A stretch of DNA of 64,000 nt from an uncultured Sulfitobacter sp. (GTDB lineage: Bacteria > Pseudomonadota > Alphaproteobacteria > Rhodobacterales > Rhodobacteraceae), in NCBI RefSeq assembly GCF_947497275.1, contig NZ_CANMFS010000003.1, positions 186,001 to 250,000 on the forward strand, read 5' to 3'. A program made the position numbers and the translations under genes. Below are positions 16,732-27,120 of this stretch, piece by piece (positions within the stretch are counted from its first letter, which is position 1; each line of letters begins with the position of its first letter). The notes under the pieces were generated by a model. It was not told where the DNA came from, searched no databases, and was given only the letters and a program-made list of their open reading frames with translations.

Positions 16732-17232
16732 TCAATAGATGTATCTGATCTGATCGGTCCAATACCGCTCGACCCGGCGCAGCGATGCGGTGATCCCGAT
16801 AACGCCCTCGGGGCCCAGAACGCCCTTGTCTTTCAAACCACCGGCGTGCCGCCCGAACAAGGTCGCTACGACGTCCCGGATATCGCGTCCCTTTTCTGTC
16901 AGGCGCACCCGAACGGACCGCCGGTCGATTTCGCAGCGCTGGTGGTGCATATAGCCCATATCGACCAGTTTCTTGAGATTGTAGCTGACGTTACTGCCCT
17001 GGTAGTAGCCGCGGCTCTTGAGCTCTCCGGCCGTGACCTCGTTGTCGCCGATGTTGAACAGCAACAGCGCCTGAACCGCATTGATCTCCAAAACCCCGAC
17101 CCGTTCGAACTCATCCTTGATGACGTCCAGCAACAACCGATGCAGGCGCTCGACCAGAGACAGTGCCTCCAGATACCCGACCATGAACCCCTTCTCGCCG
17201 GCTGAGGGGCCGATGGGATCTTGAATGCTCAT
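16732..17232 (-). CDS. MarR-family winged-helix transcriptional regulator (LdtR-like)
   Basis: A 166-residue regulator. The dimerisation helix region 'LEALSLVERLHRLLLDVIKD' precedes a winged helix: 'INAVQALLLFNIGDNEVTAGE', recognition helix 'YYQGSNVSYNLKKLVDMGY' and wing 'IDRRSVRVRLTEKG'. This arrangement matches alphaproteobacterial MarR proteins such as LdtR, which senses small molecules and controls cell-envelope genes, but the target here is unknown. It lies 108 nt upstream of, and in the same direction as, the aldolase gene, which could be a target. Confidence 0.88.
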   Translation of the reverse strand: MSIQDPIGPSAGEKGFMVGYLEALSLVERLHRLLLDVIKDEFERVGVLEINAVQALLLFNIGDNEVTAGELKSRGYYQGSNVSYNLKKLVDMGYMHHQRCEIDRRSVRVRLTEKGRDIRDVVATLFGRHAGGLKDKGVLGPEGVIGITASLRRVERYWTDQIRYIY

Positions 17233-17318
17233 ATTACTCTCCGACTCTTTATGACTGTGAGCCGGAAACTGAAGAAAAAAGCAGAATATTTCGTTAAACC
17301 GAGAGAGACTTTCTACCG

Positions 17319-17609
17319 CTACGCCTGCGCGATGTGACGCTGGATATCACCGATCATTTCGTCGTATTTCGGCTTGGGCGCGAACTGCCCTGTCACCCAC
17401 TGGTACAGGTCATGGTCGTTCTCGTTGAGCAGATCATCGTAAAGCGCAAGGTCGGATTCTGCCATAACAGGTAGGCGATCCGTTGCGTAGGCCTGCAAGA
17501 TCAGATCCATTTCCTTTATGCCGCGCCGCATGGACCGCATCGCGAGGCGCTTGAGCCGTGTTTCGCGCGGCTCGTGTGCAGGCGGTTTGGGTTGCGGCAT
17601 TTCAAGCAT
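17319..17609 (-). CDS. sdhE: SdhE-type succinate dehydrogenase flavinylation factor
   Basis: A 96-residue protein needed for covalent FAD attachment to SdhA. 'RLKRLAMRSMRRGIKEMDLI' contains the diagnostic RGxxE-type motif, and 'LYDDLLNENDHDLYQWVTG' is the second conserved block. The ATG at 17609 has an aaggagg box; further upstream in-frame sequence lies in the XRE gene and is rejected. It overlaps the end of the XRE gene by 8 nt, so the two are probably co-transcribed. Confidence 0.92.
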   Translation of the reverse strand: MLEMPQPKPPAHEPRETRLKRLAMRSMRRGIKEMDLILQAYATDRLPVMAESDLALYDDLLNENDHDLYQWVTGQFAPKPKYDEMIGDIQRHIAQA

Positions 17610-18009
17610 CACCGGCCTCCTTGAGCATCTCACGCAAGCGTTTTTCCAACCGTCCCGCCTTCTTCGCACTATTGCTCAGATCTTCGCGCAATCCACGTAC
17701 TTCCGCCAAGAGCGCACTGACGTCCGCCGGTGCGTGCACGGCATCCTCGGATCCGTCCAGCCCTTCACCCTCGCCGTTGATCAGCCACATCATCGAGACA
17801 TTGAGCAGGCCCGCCAGCATCGACAGCCGGTTTGCGCGGGGCTCGGAAATATCGTCTTCCCAACCGCGCAAAGTGCTTTGACGCACGCCAAGCCGTTTCG
17901 CGAGTTGGGCCTGCTCCATCCCTGCGGCTTCGCGCGCAGCAGCAACGCGATCACCAAAGGTTGCGACCTCCGGGCTGTACCAGTCCGTGTCCTGTGTGAG
18001 ATCCGACAT
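17602..18009 (-). CDS. XRE-family helix-turn-helix regulator
   Basis: A 135-residue protein. The helix-turn-helix occupies roughly residues 18-75 ('FGDRVAAAREAAGMEQAQLA', 'LGVRQSTLRGWEDDISEPRA'), followed by 'MLAGLLNVSMMWLINGEGEG' and a C-terminal coiled coil ('VRGLREDLSNSAKKAGRLEK'). The start at 18009 follows an aaaggag box. It is transcribed divergently from the aspartate aminotransferase gene 94 nt away and overlaps sdhE, suggesting a role in central carbon regulation, which is inference only. Confidence 0.88.
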   Translation of the reverse strand: MSDLTQDTDWYSPEVATFGDRVAAAREAAGMEQAQLAKRLGVRQSTLRGWEDDISEPRANRLSMLAGLLNVSMMWLINGEGEGLDGSEDAVHAPADVSALLAEVRGLREDLSNSAKKAGRLEKRLREMLKEAGDA

Positions 18010-18088
18010 AAAATGCTCTCCTTTCGGGTCGTGATGATACTTGATCGGGTGGGGGCGCCCACCTATGAGAGGGTGAGACATGATATAG

Positions 18089-19306
<1,218 letters not shown>

Positions 19307-19436
19307 ATTGCGGCGTCTTGCGACGGAACCGGCGGAAAGCTATACGTTTTCGCCAAATACTGCGCCGGTTCCGGCGCTGCGAAACAGGTCGGCCCGGACG
19401 GGGTCGGTGGATTGAGACGGTACAGGGGTTCGGGCA

Positions 19437-19838
19437 ATGGCAAGCGATCTTCCGAAATATTATTTCCGGGTCCGCGAGAACGGGGCTTTTGTCTTTCGGC
19501 TGGACACCGAAAACCGCCAGCGACGGATCGAGATGGATCAGATCGCCGTTCTGAACATGCGCAACGGCGAGATCAAGCCGCACGGCGACCGCACTCTGTC
19601 GGAGGCGGATATTGCTGCGATCAAGGACTGGATGAGAGAGCGCGGACGCATCCTTTCGCACCGCGACATTGATGACATCCACCGCGCGGTCGACTATCTG
19701 AACCTGACCGCCCACTGGGTACAGTCCAAGGCCACCGACGCACAGCTTGATGCCGTTACCGACAATCTATTGCTGGCGATGCATGATCTGCGCAGCGCGC
19801 TGGTGCGGCGCAAGTCGGACCAGCTGACAAAGGGTTGA
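19437..19838 (+). CDS. Conserved hypothetical protein
   Basis: A 133-residue soluble protein, rich in charged residues and predicted mainly helical. 'LPKYYFRVRENGAFVFRLDT' is followed by 'AAIKDWMRERGRILSHRDID'. There is no signal peptide or membrane segment. No family is recognised. GC-rich third positions and an ATG directly after the aatA unit support a real gene. Confidence 0.7.
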   Translation: MASDLPKYYFRVRENGAFVFRLDTENRQRRIEMDQIAVLNMRNGEIKPHGDRTLSEADIAAIKDWMRERGRILSHRDIDDIHRAVDYLNLTAHWVQSKATDAQLDAVTDNLLLAMHDLRSALVRRKSDQLTKG

Positions 19839-19859
19839 CCGGTCCATCCCGGTGCAAGT

Positions 19860-21227
19860 TCATCCCGGCGCAAGCACACGTACGCGCGGCAAGACCGAGC
19901 GCCAGAACCGCAAGCTCAACAATATTGCCGCAAAGCCCAGACCCATTCCCATACCGGCCCAGACGCCAATGCCCTGCCATCCCAGCGTGAACCCCAAAAG
20001 GTACGAGCACGGTACACCAACCCCCCAATAGCTGACGGCGGCGTAGATCATCGGCATGCGGGTGTCCTGGACCCCGCGCAGCACGCCCAGCGCGATCGCC
20101 TGAAGCCCGTCGACCAGCTGGAACAGTCCAGCCATGAACAGGATGCCAACCCCAATTTGCAGGATCTGCGCCTTGGCCGTCTCTTCTTCGAGCACAAAGA
20201 TACCGATGAGCACATCGGGAAACAGGACGAATACCGCCACCGTCACAGCGGAAAAGACCAGTGACATCACCGTCACCACCCAGGCTCCGCGCGCGAGATG
20301 CGACGGGTCGCGGCGGCCATAAGCATTCCCCGCGCGTACCGTGGCCGCATTGCTGAGCCCCAGATGCACCATGAATGTGATCGAGGTGAGCTGCACAGCG
20401 ATCCCGTGTGCGGCGAGCGGTACGGTGCCGAGCCAGCCCATCATAACCGCCGACGCCGCGAACAACCCCACTTCGGAGAGCGACGTGATGGAGATCGGCC
20501 AGCCCAGCCGGAACACCTGCGCCAGCATGTCCCAATCCGCGCGCCAAAGACGGCGGAACAGATCATGTTGGGGTAGTACCAGCCGAACGTAGACGACCAC
20601 CCCCAGCAACGAGACGATCTGCGTGCTCAGGGACGCAACCGCCGCACCGACGACGCCCAGTTCCGGCGCGCCCCAGTTGCCGAAGATCAGGGCATAGTTC
20701 ACCAGCGCATTGGTCACCGCCGCCAGTACCGTGATCCACAGTACCACCTGCGTGCGCTCCAGCGCGGCCAGATAGCTTTTGAGCACCATCACGAAAAGCG
20801 CGGGCAGGATGCCCCAGCCTGCCACGGCGAGATAATCCGCAGCATCGCGCACCACCGCGTCCTGTTGTCCCATCAGCCGCAGGATCGGCGCAGCGTAGAT
20901 CATCAATGGCAGCACCAGCAATGCAAAGCCAAGGCTAAGCCACAGCCCCATGCGCGTGGCGCGGCGGATCGAGACTTCGTCCGCCTCTGCGTGATAGGTC
21001 GCGACCATCGGCATCACCGCCCAGGCGAACCCTGATCCGAAAATGAACAGGACGAAGAAGTAGGTCGAGGCAAGCGTGACCGCCGCCAGCGCCTCGACAC
21101 CGTACCAGCCCAGCATGACGGTATCGGTGACACCGATCGCCATCTGCGCGAGGTGCCCGCCAATCAGCGGCAGGCCCAGAACGGCGAGGGCCTTGGCGTG
21201 GGCCGGAAAGGACATGAATTTCTGCAT
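19860..21227 (-). CDS. MATE-family multidrug/Na+ efflux transporter
   Basis: A 455-residue inner-membrane protein with twelve hydrophobic helices in two related halves. The N-terminal 'LGLPLIGGHLAQMAIGVTDT' and 'LGWYGVEALAAVTLA' are typical of the NorM branch, as is 'GLFQLVDGLQAIALGVLRG' in the second half. It exports cationic drugs or metabolites using an Na+ or H+ gradient; the substrate cannot be read from sequence. The ATG at 21227 is preceded by an aaggg box, with an alternative start four codons later. Confidence 0.93.
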   Translation of the reverse strand: MQKFMSFPAHAKALAVLGLPLIGGHLAQMAIGVTDTVMLGWYGVEALAAVTLASTYFFVLFIFGSGFAWAVMPMVATYHAEADEVSIRRATRMGLWLSLGFALLVLPLMIYAAPILRLMGQQDAVVRDAADYLAVAGWGILPALFVMVLKSYLAALERTQVVLWITVLAAVTNALVNYALIFGNWGAPELGVVGAAVASLSTQIVSLLGVVVYVRLVLPQHDLFRRLWRADWDMLAQVFRLGWPISITSLSEVGLFAASAVMMGWLGTVPLAAHGIAVQLTSITFMVHLGLSNAATVRAGNAYGRRDPSHLARGAWVVTVMSLVFSAVTVAVFVLFPDVLIGIFVLEEETAKAQILQIGVGILFMAGLFQLVDGLQAIALGVLRGVQDTRMPMIYAAVSYWGVGVPCSYLLGFTLGWQGIGVWAGMGMGLGFAAILLSLRFWRSVLPRVRVLAPG

Positions 21228-22276
21228 GGCGCTACCCTTATGCCGATTGCAGCGCCGCAGGAAGCCGTGAAATTACACCGATTACAAACACTGGCCCGGC
21301 GCGCATCAATCCACATCTCACCGACCGGTCGCCCGGATATAGACGCCCAAGACCAGCGCCAGCCGCGAAATATCCTCAGCGCCGGATGTTAATGAGGCAA
21401 AACAACTGTGCCCGGTCAGCGCCTTCCGTCGGCAACAACCAGCCATCCAGACCCTGTCGCTGCACAGGCGATAAGGACGGGAGTGCCATTTGCGCCCTCC
21501 GGCGCGCAGTACAGGAGTGAGCGGAAACATAGCATGGCGCGATCTCCCCGTCCGGTGGGATTTGGTCTCGGTCTGCGCGAGGCCGCGCGCAATGCCGATT
21601 GTATAAACACTGCGGTCCGCCTAACATTTTTGTGTATGCCGGATCCAACGATCATCCTTGCGCTGATCCGAGCGCTTGTCGCGGTGATGCGCACACGCAG
21701 CCTCACTGGCGCGGCGCGGGCGCTTCCGCCAGATTTGCGCACCCTCTTCGACGCGGGGCCGCAAGTCACAGTCGCACCGGCTACGAGCGATTCTCCGATG
21801 GGTTTGCTCCACCGCGCGGTCGATATCGGTCAGCGCCTCGTGCCACCGTGCAAAAAGGTGCTCATGGCGCAAAAACTCCCAAATGTGCCCGCCGGCTGTT
21901 TCGCGACGGCGGAATTGCAGGTTCGGACGGGCATCGGTGGTTTCGGCACTGGCGCGCAGGTGCGCGAGGATTGCCGGTCGCGCATCCTGCCCGCACTTGC
22001 GACAAAGACTGTTCCTGTGTCCGCGCGCCGGGCGTTGCGCCATGAAGATCCGCTTGTGCAGATCGCCGGGAATAAGGCAGGGCAAAGGATCGGCATCTTT
22101 CGGGGCGCGCTGCCGCACCGTCTTGGACTGCAACCCGTTCCGTCATCCTTACGTCATGCCAAACTCACCTCTCTGGCAAAGCGCGCAGACCAGGCGCACT
22201 GCCCGTTCACGGAATTTCTCAAGCCAGGGCTGCTGCAATGGCTGTGCCCCCCCGCCTCCGCGATGGAGATGTTCGC
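21228..22276. other. About 1 kb of ambiguous sequence between MATE and hydrolase genes
   Basis: Several overlapping open frames exist on both strands but none shows a recognised family. The plus-strand frame from 21408 has unnatural composition. The best candidate is a minus-strand frame listed separately. The stretch may be eroded coding DNA. Confidence 0.4.
21621..22043 (-). CDS. Doubtful hypothetical protein, Arg/His-rich
   Basis: An open frame of 140 residues starting 'MAQRPARGHRNSLCRKCGQD', with a CxxC pair and an internal 'WEFLRHEHLFARWHEALTDI'. Over the first 87 codons G/C is lowest at the second codon position, as expected for a translated gene in this genome, but there is no clear ribosome-binding site and no family match. 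It may be a real orphan gene, a decayed gene or chance. Confidence 0.25.
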   Translation of the reverse strand: MAQRPARGHRNSLCRKCGQDARPAILAHLRASAETTDARPNLQFRRRETAGGHIWEFLRHEHLFARWHEALTDIDRAVEQTHRRIARSRCDCDLRPRVEEGAQIWRKRPRRASEAACAHHRDKRSDQRKDDRWIRHTQKC

Positions 22277-23431
22277 ATGACCCGCACACGCATCGACAGG
22301 ATCGGCCCCTATGCCCCCGCGCTGGCCCTGCGCGGACCCTATCCCGTTGGCGTCCGCACCCACCAGATCATACTGCAGGACCAGCCGGACGTTCATGCGC
22401 CCGCCCCCGCCGGCGCGACACGTCCGCTTACGGTAGAGATCTGGTATCCGGCGGCGGCGGACACGGCGCCCGGCGGCACCTACGACACGCTATTGCGCGA
22501 TGGCGTGCGGCGCGTGACGCTCGCCGGACAGGCCGTGCGCGATGCTGCACCAGCACACGACATTCACGCCCCGTTGATCATCATCAGCCACGGCTATCCC
22601 GGAAACCGCTATCTTCTGGTGCATCTCGCGGAGAGCCTCGCCGCGAAAGGCTATGTGGTGACCGCCCCCGATCACGCCGGCAGCACCTATGAAGCCCAGG
22701 ACAGCTTTGGGCTGACCCTGCTGCACCGCCCGCTGGATCAGATCGGTGTGGTCGACGCGATGGCAAAGCTGGACGGCGATCTAGGCGATATGATCGACGC
22801 GGACCGGACCGGCATCATCGGCTATTCCATGGGCGGCTACGGCGCGCTGATCAGCGGCGGCGCGGGTCTCGCCCCCGCCGCACCCGATTTCGCGCGCGCA
22901 CCGCCCGAGCGGCTGCTGGACCGCTACCTTGCCGGATCGGACAGCCTCGCATCGTCAATGGACCAGCGGATCAAGGCGATCCTGCCCATCGGGCCGTGGG
23001 GCGGCCTGTACGGCATGTGGGACGCGGCAGGGCTGGCGGGGCTGCGAGTGCCTGCGCTGATCATCGCCGGAACCGCGGACGACGTGTCGGGGTATGCCGC
23101 AATGCGCGAAATATTCGAAGGCATCACGGGCGTCGAACGCCACCTTCTGAGCATGATCAACGGGGGCCACAACGCCGCGGCCCCCTACCCCGCGCCGGAA
23201 GAAAGCTGGACGCAGTCCGACACGCTTGGCTGGCCGCCATATCTGCACCATGCCGATCCGGTTTGGGATTCCGTCGTAATGAACAACATCGCCCAGCATT
23301 TTGCCGCCGCGTTTTTCGGCGTGCATCTGCGCGGCGATACCCGCCTGCGCAGGTATCTGGACGGTACAAAAATGGAGGGGTTTTCGGACGGCACCGCGCA
23401 AGGACTGCGGCTGGAAAGCCTTGGCATATGA
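22277..23431 (+). CDS. Alpha/beta hydrolase, dienelactone hydrolase/PAF-acetylhydrolase-like
   Basis: A 384-residue alpha/beta hydrolase without an obvious signal peptide. 'LIIISHGYPGNRYLLVHLAE' supplies the oxyanion region, and 'GIIGYSMGGYGAL' is the nucleophile elbow with Ser184. 'GTADDVSGYAAM' and 'INGGHNAA' hold the likely acid and histidine. The start at 22277 is preferred (ggag box 8 nt upstream) over an in-frame ATG 39 nt earlier. The substrate is unknown. A second, unrelated hydrolase follows 22 nt downstream, so they may form an operon. Confidence 0.85.
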   Translation: MTRTRIDRIGPYAPALALRGPYPVGVRTHQIILQDQPDVHAPAPAGATRPLTVEIWYPAAADTAPGGTYDTLLRDGVRRVTLAGQAVRDAAPAHDIHAPLIIISHGYPGNRYLLVHLAESLAAKGYVVTAPDHAGSTYEAQDSFGLTLLHRPLDQIGVVDAMAKLDGDLGDMIDADRTGIIGYSMGGYGALISGGAGLAPAAPDFARAPPERLLDRYLAGSDSLASSMDQRIKAILPIGPWGGLYGMWDAAGLAGLRVPALIIAGTADDVSGYAAMREIFEGITGVERHLLSMINGGHNAAAPYPAPEESWTQSDTLGWPPYLHHADPVWDSVVMNNIAQHFAAAFFGVHLRGDTRLRRYLDGTKMEGFSDGTAQGLRLESLGI

Positions 23432-23453
23432 TTTATCGGAGGAAAATACGCAC

Positions 23454-24326
23454 ATGACTTCACACTGGACAGAAACTGTCACACTGAACGGCGAGGCGTT
23501 CTTCGTCCGTCACTGGGGGGATCCAGCGGCGCCGAAGATCCTGATGCTGCACGGTTTTCCGGAATATTCCGGCGCGTGGTCAGACCTTGCCCCGCTGCTG
23601 GCTGACCGGTTCCATTGCGTCGCGCCCGACCAACGCGGCTATGGCCAAAGCTGGCGACCGGCAGAGATCGACCAGTACAAGACAGGCCGGTTGGTGTCGG
23701 ATATGGTGGCGCTGATCGGAGACGCGCCTGTGATCGTCCTTGGCCACGACTGGGGCGCGTCGGTGGCCTACGCGCTTGCCATCGGGCGGCCCGATCTGGT
23801 GTCAAAACTGATCATCATGAACGGTGTCCATCCCGCCCCGTTCCAGCGCGAACTGGCCAAGGGCAGCGCGCAGACGGATGCCTCGCAATACATCCATTTC
23901 CTGCGGCGCGAAGGGTCCGAGGACATCCTTGCCGCCGATGATTTCGCCAAGCTGATGGGGCTGTTTTCATCCCACATGGACATGAGCTGGCTCAAGGGCG
24001 ACACGCTGGCGGGGTACAAGGGCGCGTGGCGCGATGCCGCCGGGCTGCGCGGTATGATCAATTGGTACCGCGCGTCGCCGCTGAAACTCGGCGGTCCGGG
24101 CGAGGCGATCGACGACGCACCATCGTTCGATCCCGCACGGTTTCAGGTGGGCTGTCCGCATCTTCTGATCTGGGGTACTGCCGATACGGCCCTGTTGCCC
24201 TGCACGACCGAAGGTCTGCAAGACTACGCGCCCGATCTCACCCGCATCGAGATTGCGGATGTGGATCACTGGCTGCACCACCAGAAACCGCGCGAGGTGG
24301 CGGATGCGATTCTGAACTGGCTTTAG
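23454..24326 (+). CDS. Alpha/beta hydrolase, epoxide hydrolase/haloalkane dehalogenase type
   Basis: A 290-residue hydrolase. 'LMLHGFPEYSGAW' is the HGxP oxyanion motif, 'VLGHDWGASVAYA' carries an aspartate nucleophile (Asp99) rather than serine, and 'DVDHWLHHQKP' holds the catalytic histidine. An Asp nucleophile with HGFP is typical of epoxide hydrolases and fluoroacetate/haloalkane dehalogenases; the choice between them needs structure-level comparison. The start at 23454 has a ggagg box; upstream in-frame sequence lies in the preceding gene. The stop is 9 nt from the end of dddL on the other strand. Confidence 0.88.
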   Translation: MTSHWTETVTLNGEAFFVRHWGDPAAPKILMLHGFPEYSGAWSDLAPLLADRFHCVAPDQRGYGQSWRPAEIDQYKTGRLVSDMVALIGDAPVIVLGHDWGASVAYALAIGRPDLVSKLIIMNGVHPAPFQRELAKGSAQTDASQYIHFLRREGSEDILAADDFAKLMGLFSSHMDMSWLKGDTLAGYKGAWRDAAGLRGMINWYRASPLKLGGPGEAIDDAPSFDPARFQVGCPHLLIWGTADTALLPCTTEGLQDYAPDLTRIEIADVDHWLHHQKPREVADAILNWL

Positions 24327-24335
24327 GTCCTGACG

Positions 24336-25008
24336 CTATTTGCGCGTGCGCGTGAACACCATCTTCTGATTGTGCAGAACATCCTTCTCGCCCAACCACG
24401 CATAGGCCAGCAAGGCAGGCTCCTGCTTGCCTACGGTGATGCGGTGCAGGTGATCGGGCGGATTGAATATCATCGAGCCGGGAACGTACACGCCCTGATG
24501 ATTTTCCGACACTGCGCCCGACAGGCAGACGTAGCTTTCGGTGATGGCCTTGTGAGCATGAGCGGGATAGGTGCAGCCCGGTGCGAACAGCACGACGCCC
24601 AGTATGATCTCATCGCTGATCACCGGCCCCCTGCGCACCTGCAAGCTCGGCGTAGGCATAGCTTTGTTTCAGACCTTTAGGCACCTTGTCATAGCCGTAT
24701 TGCCAGCTGAGGTAGGGTGCGACCGCATCCAGCGCGCGCACTGCTTGCGCCAGCGCCCCTTGCCGCCCTTCGTCGAGCGCGCGCCGCAGATGCGCCGTCA
24801 CCGGCTTTTGGGCCTGCGGTTGCAGACGGACTTCGGCGTTTTGCTTGAGCAGCCGCGCGATCGCCTCACGGGCCCGGCGCTGATGAGTGGCGATCTTTTC
24901 GCTGCCACCCGCAGGCAAGTAGCGATAGAGCTCGTCGTACTCCTGCAACATATAACGCCAGTCCGGTACGTCGCGCAGGGTTTGCCGGGTATCCGGTGTC
25001 TGGGTCAT
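24336..25008 (-). pseudogene. dddL: DddL-type DMSP lyase, frameshifted
   Basis: DddL cleaves dimethylsulfoniopropionate to dimethylsulfide and acrylate. The N-terminal half (start 25008 after a ggagg box) reads 'YRYLPAGGSEKIATHQRRAR', 'KPVTAHLRRALDEGRQG' and 'WQYGYDKVPKGLKQSYAYAE', and runs to a stop at 24610. The cupin half, 'GPVISDEIILGVVLFAPG', metal-binding 'YPAHAHKAITESYV', 'PPDHLHRIT' and 'LLAYAWLG', is in another frame ending at 24336. Removing one G near 24626-24642 joins them as '...AGRRGPV', giving a normal 223-residue DddL. All expected cupin ligands are present in the second half. Genuine loss or sequencing error cannot be told apart. Confidence 0.85.
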
Positions 25009-25158
25009 GGGGGCATCCTCCGACAGCTCCTCCAGTGGCGTAGTTGCACCCGCGCGAAAAGAAAAGCCCCCGCCGCGCGCGTTATCCGCCCTTCCAACGC
25101 CCAATCCTCTCTGGCATAGTCGAACGCTTAGAAAAGCAACAAACAGCAGGCCCCCCAG

Positions 25159-27120
25159 ATGTCCGATCTCCTCTCCGGTGCGCAGCCCAGCGGCAATGAA
25201 TACGATGCCTCCTCGATCCAGGTTCTGGAGGATATGGAGCACGTCCGCCTGCGCCCCGGCATGTACATCGGCGGCAAGGACGACCGTGCCCTGCACCATA
25301 TGGTGGCCGAGATCGTCGACAACTCGATGGATGAGGCTGTAGCGGGCCACGCCACCTGGATCGAGGTGGAGTTGCACGAAAACGGCCATGTCACTGTGCG
25401 CGACAACGGGCGCGGCATCCCGACGGATCCGCACCCCAAGGACCCCGCCAAATCCGCGCTGGAGATCATCTTTTGCACGCTGAATGCGGGCGGCAAGTTC
25501 TCCGGCGACAGCTACGAGACGTCCGGCGGCTTGCACGGGGTCGGATCGTCGGTCGTCAACGCGCTGTCGGACCATCTGCGGGTCGAGGTCGCGCGCAACC
25601 GCGAGCTTTATGCGATGGAGTTCTCGCGCGGCATCCCGCAGGCGCCACTGGCTAAAATCGGCGCGGCGCCCAATCGGCGCGGCACGTCCGTCACCTTCCA
25701 CCCCGATCCGGAGATATTCGGCGCCCTCAAACTCCGCCCCGCGCGCCTGTTCGCGATGGCGCGCTCCAAGGCCTATCTGTTCTCGGGCGTCGAAATCCGC
25801 TGGAAAACCGCATTGACCGACGGCGACACACCGCCCGAGGCCACGTTCCACTTTCCCGGTGGTCTGTCGGATTACCTCAACGAGACACTGAGCAAGGCGT
25901 CGACCTACGCCGAAGCGCCGTTTGGCGGTTCTGTCGATTTCAAGGAAAAGTTCGGCCAGCCCGGCAAGGTGGAATGGGCGATCAACTGGACGCCTTCGCG
26001 CGACGGCTTCATCCAGTCCTATTGCAACACCATCCCCACCCCCGAAGGCGGCACGCACGAGGCCGGTTTCTGGTCCGCGATCCTCAAGGGCATCAAGGCC
26101 TATGGCGAGTTGGTCGGCAATAAGAAGGCCGGCACGATCACCCGCGAAGACCTGATTACCGGCGGCTGCGCGCTGGTATCCTGCTTTATCCGCGAGCCGG
26201 AATTTGTGGGCCAGACCAAGGACCGTCTTGCCACGGTGGACGCCCAGCGGATGGTGGAGAACGCCGTGCGCGACCACTTTGACAACTGGCTGGCGGCGGA
26301 CACGAAATCCGCCGGTGCGATCCTTGATTTTCTGGTGCTGCGGGCCGAGGAACGCCTACGCCGTCGGCAGGAAAAGGAAACCGCGCGGAAAACAGCAACG
26401 AAAAAACTGCGCCTGCCGGGCAAGCTCACCGACTGCACCTCGAAGTCCCGCGAGGGTACGGAGTTGTTCATCGTCGAGGGCGACAGCGCGGGCGGTTCCG
26501 GCAAGGGCGCGCGCAACCGGGTCAATCAGGCGCTGCTGCCGCTGAAGGGAAAGATCCTCAACGTGCTGGGCGCCGCCTCCGGCAAGCTCAACACCAACGC
26601 CGAGATCAACGATCTGTGCGAGGCGCTCGGCGTGGGCATGGGCAGCAAATTCAACCTCGACGATCTGCGCTATGACAAGATCATCATCATGACGGATGCG
26701 GACGTGGACGGCGCGCATATCGCGGCGCTGCTGATGACGTTCTTCTTCACACAGATGCGCCCGATGATCGACAACGGCCACCTCTACCTCGCCTGCCCGC
26801 CGCTCTACCGCCTGACCCAGGGTGCGCGTCGCGTCTATGTGGCCGACGACGCCGAGAAGAACCGCCTGCTGGAGACGGGTCTGGGCGGCAAGGGCAAGAT
26901 CGACGTGCAACGCTTCAAGGGTCTGGGCGAGATGGACGCGAAGGACCTTAAGGAAACCACAATGGACCCGGCAACCCGCAAACTCATCCGCGTGTCCGTG
27001 GACGAGGATATTCCGGGCGAGACAGGCGATTTGGTGGAGCGGTTGATGGGGAAGAAACCGGAGTTGCGGTTCCAGTACATTCAGGACAACGCGCGGTTTG
27101 TGGAGGAGTTGGATGTTTGA
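25159..27120 (+). CDS. parE: DNA topoisomerase IV subunit B
   Basis: ATPase subunit of the decatenating type II topoisomerase. The 653-residue length fits ParE. The GHKL ATPase domain has 'EIVDNSMDEAVAGHA', 'VRDNGRGIPTDPHP' and 'SGGLHGVGSSVVNALS'; the transducer domain is in the middle; the TOPRIM domain has 'FIVEGDSAGGSGKGARNR' and 'IIMTDADVDGAHI'; 'QRFKGLGEMDAKDLKETTMD' is near the C-terminus. The TGA stop overlaps the ATG of an unusual AT-rich gene. Confidence 0.97.
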   Translation: MSDLLSGAQPSGNEYDASSIQVLEDMEHVRLRPGMYIGGKDDRALHHMVAEIVDNSMDEAVAGHATWIEVELHENGHVTVRDNGRGIPTDPHPKDPAKSALEIIFCTLNAGGKFSGDSYETSGGLHGVGSSVVNALSDHLRVEVARNRELYAMEFSRGIPQAPLAKIGAAPNRRGTSVTFHPDPEIFGALKLRPARLFAMARSKAYLFSGVEIRWKTALTDGDTPPEATFHFPGGLSDYLNETLSKASTYAEAPFGGSVDFKEKFGQPGKVEWAINWTPSRDGFIQSYCNTIPTPEGGTHEAGFWSAILKGIKAYGELVGNKKAGTITREDLITGGCALVSCFIREPEFVGQTKDRLATVDAQRMVENAVRDHFDNWLAADTKSAGAILDFLVLRAEERLRRRQEKETARKTATKKLRLPGKLTDCTSKSREGTELFIVEGDSAGGSGKGARNRVNQALLPLKGKILNVLGAASGKLNTNAEINDLCEALGVGMGSKFNLDDLRYDKIIIMTDADVDGAHIAALLMTFFFTQMRPMIDNGHLYLACPPLYRLTQGARRVYVADDAEKNRLLETGLGGKGKIDVQRFKGLGEMDAKDLKETTMDPATRKLIRVSVDEDIPGETGDLVERLMGKKPELRFQYIQDNARFVEELDV

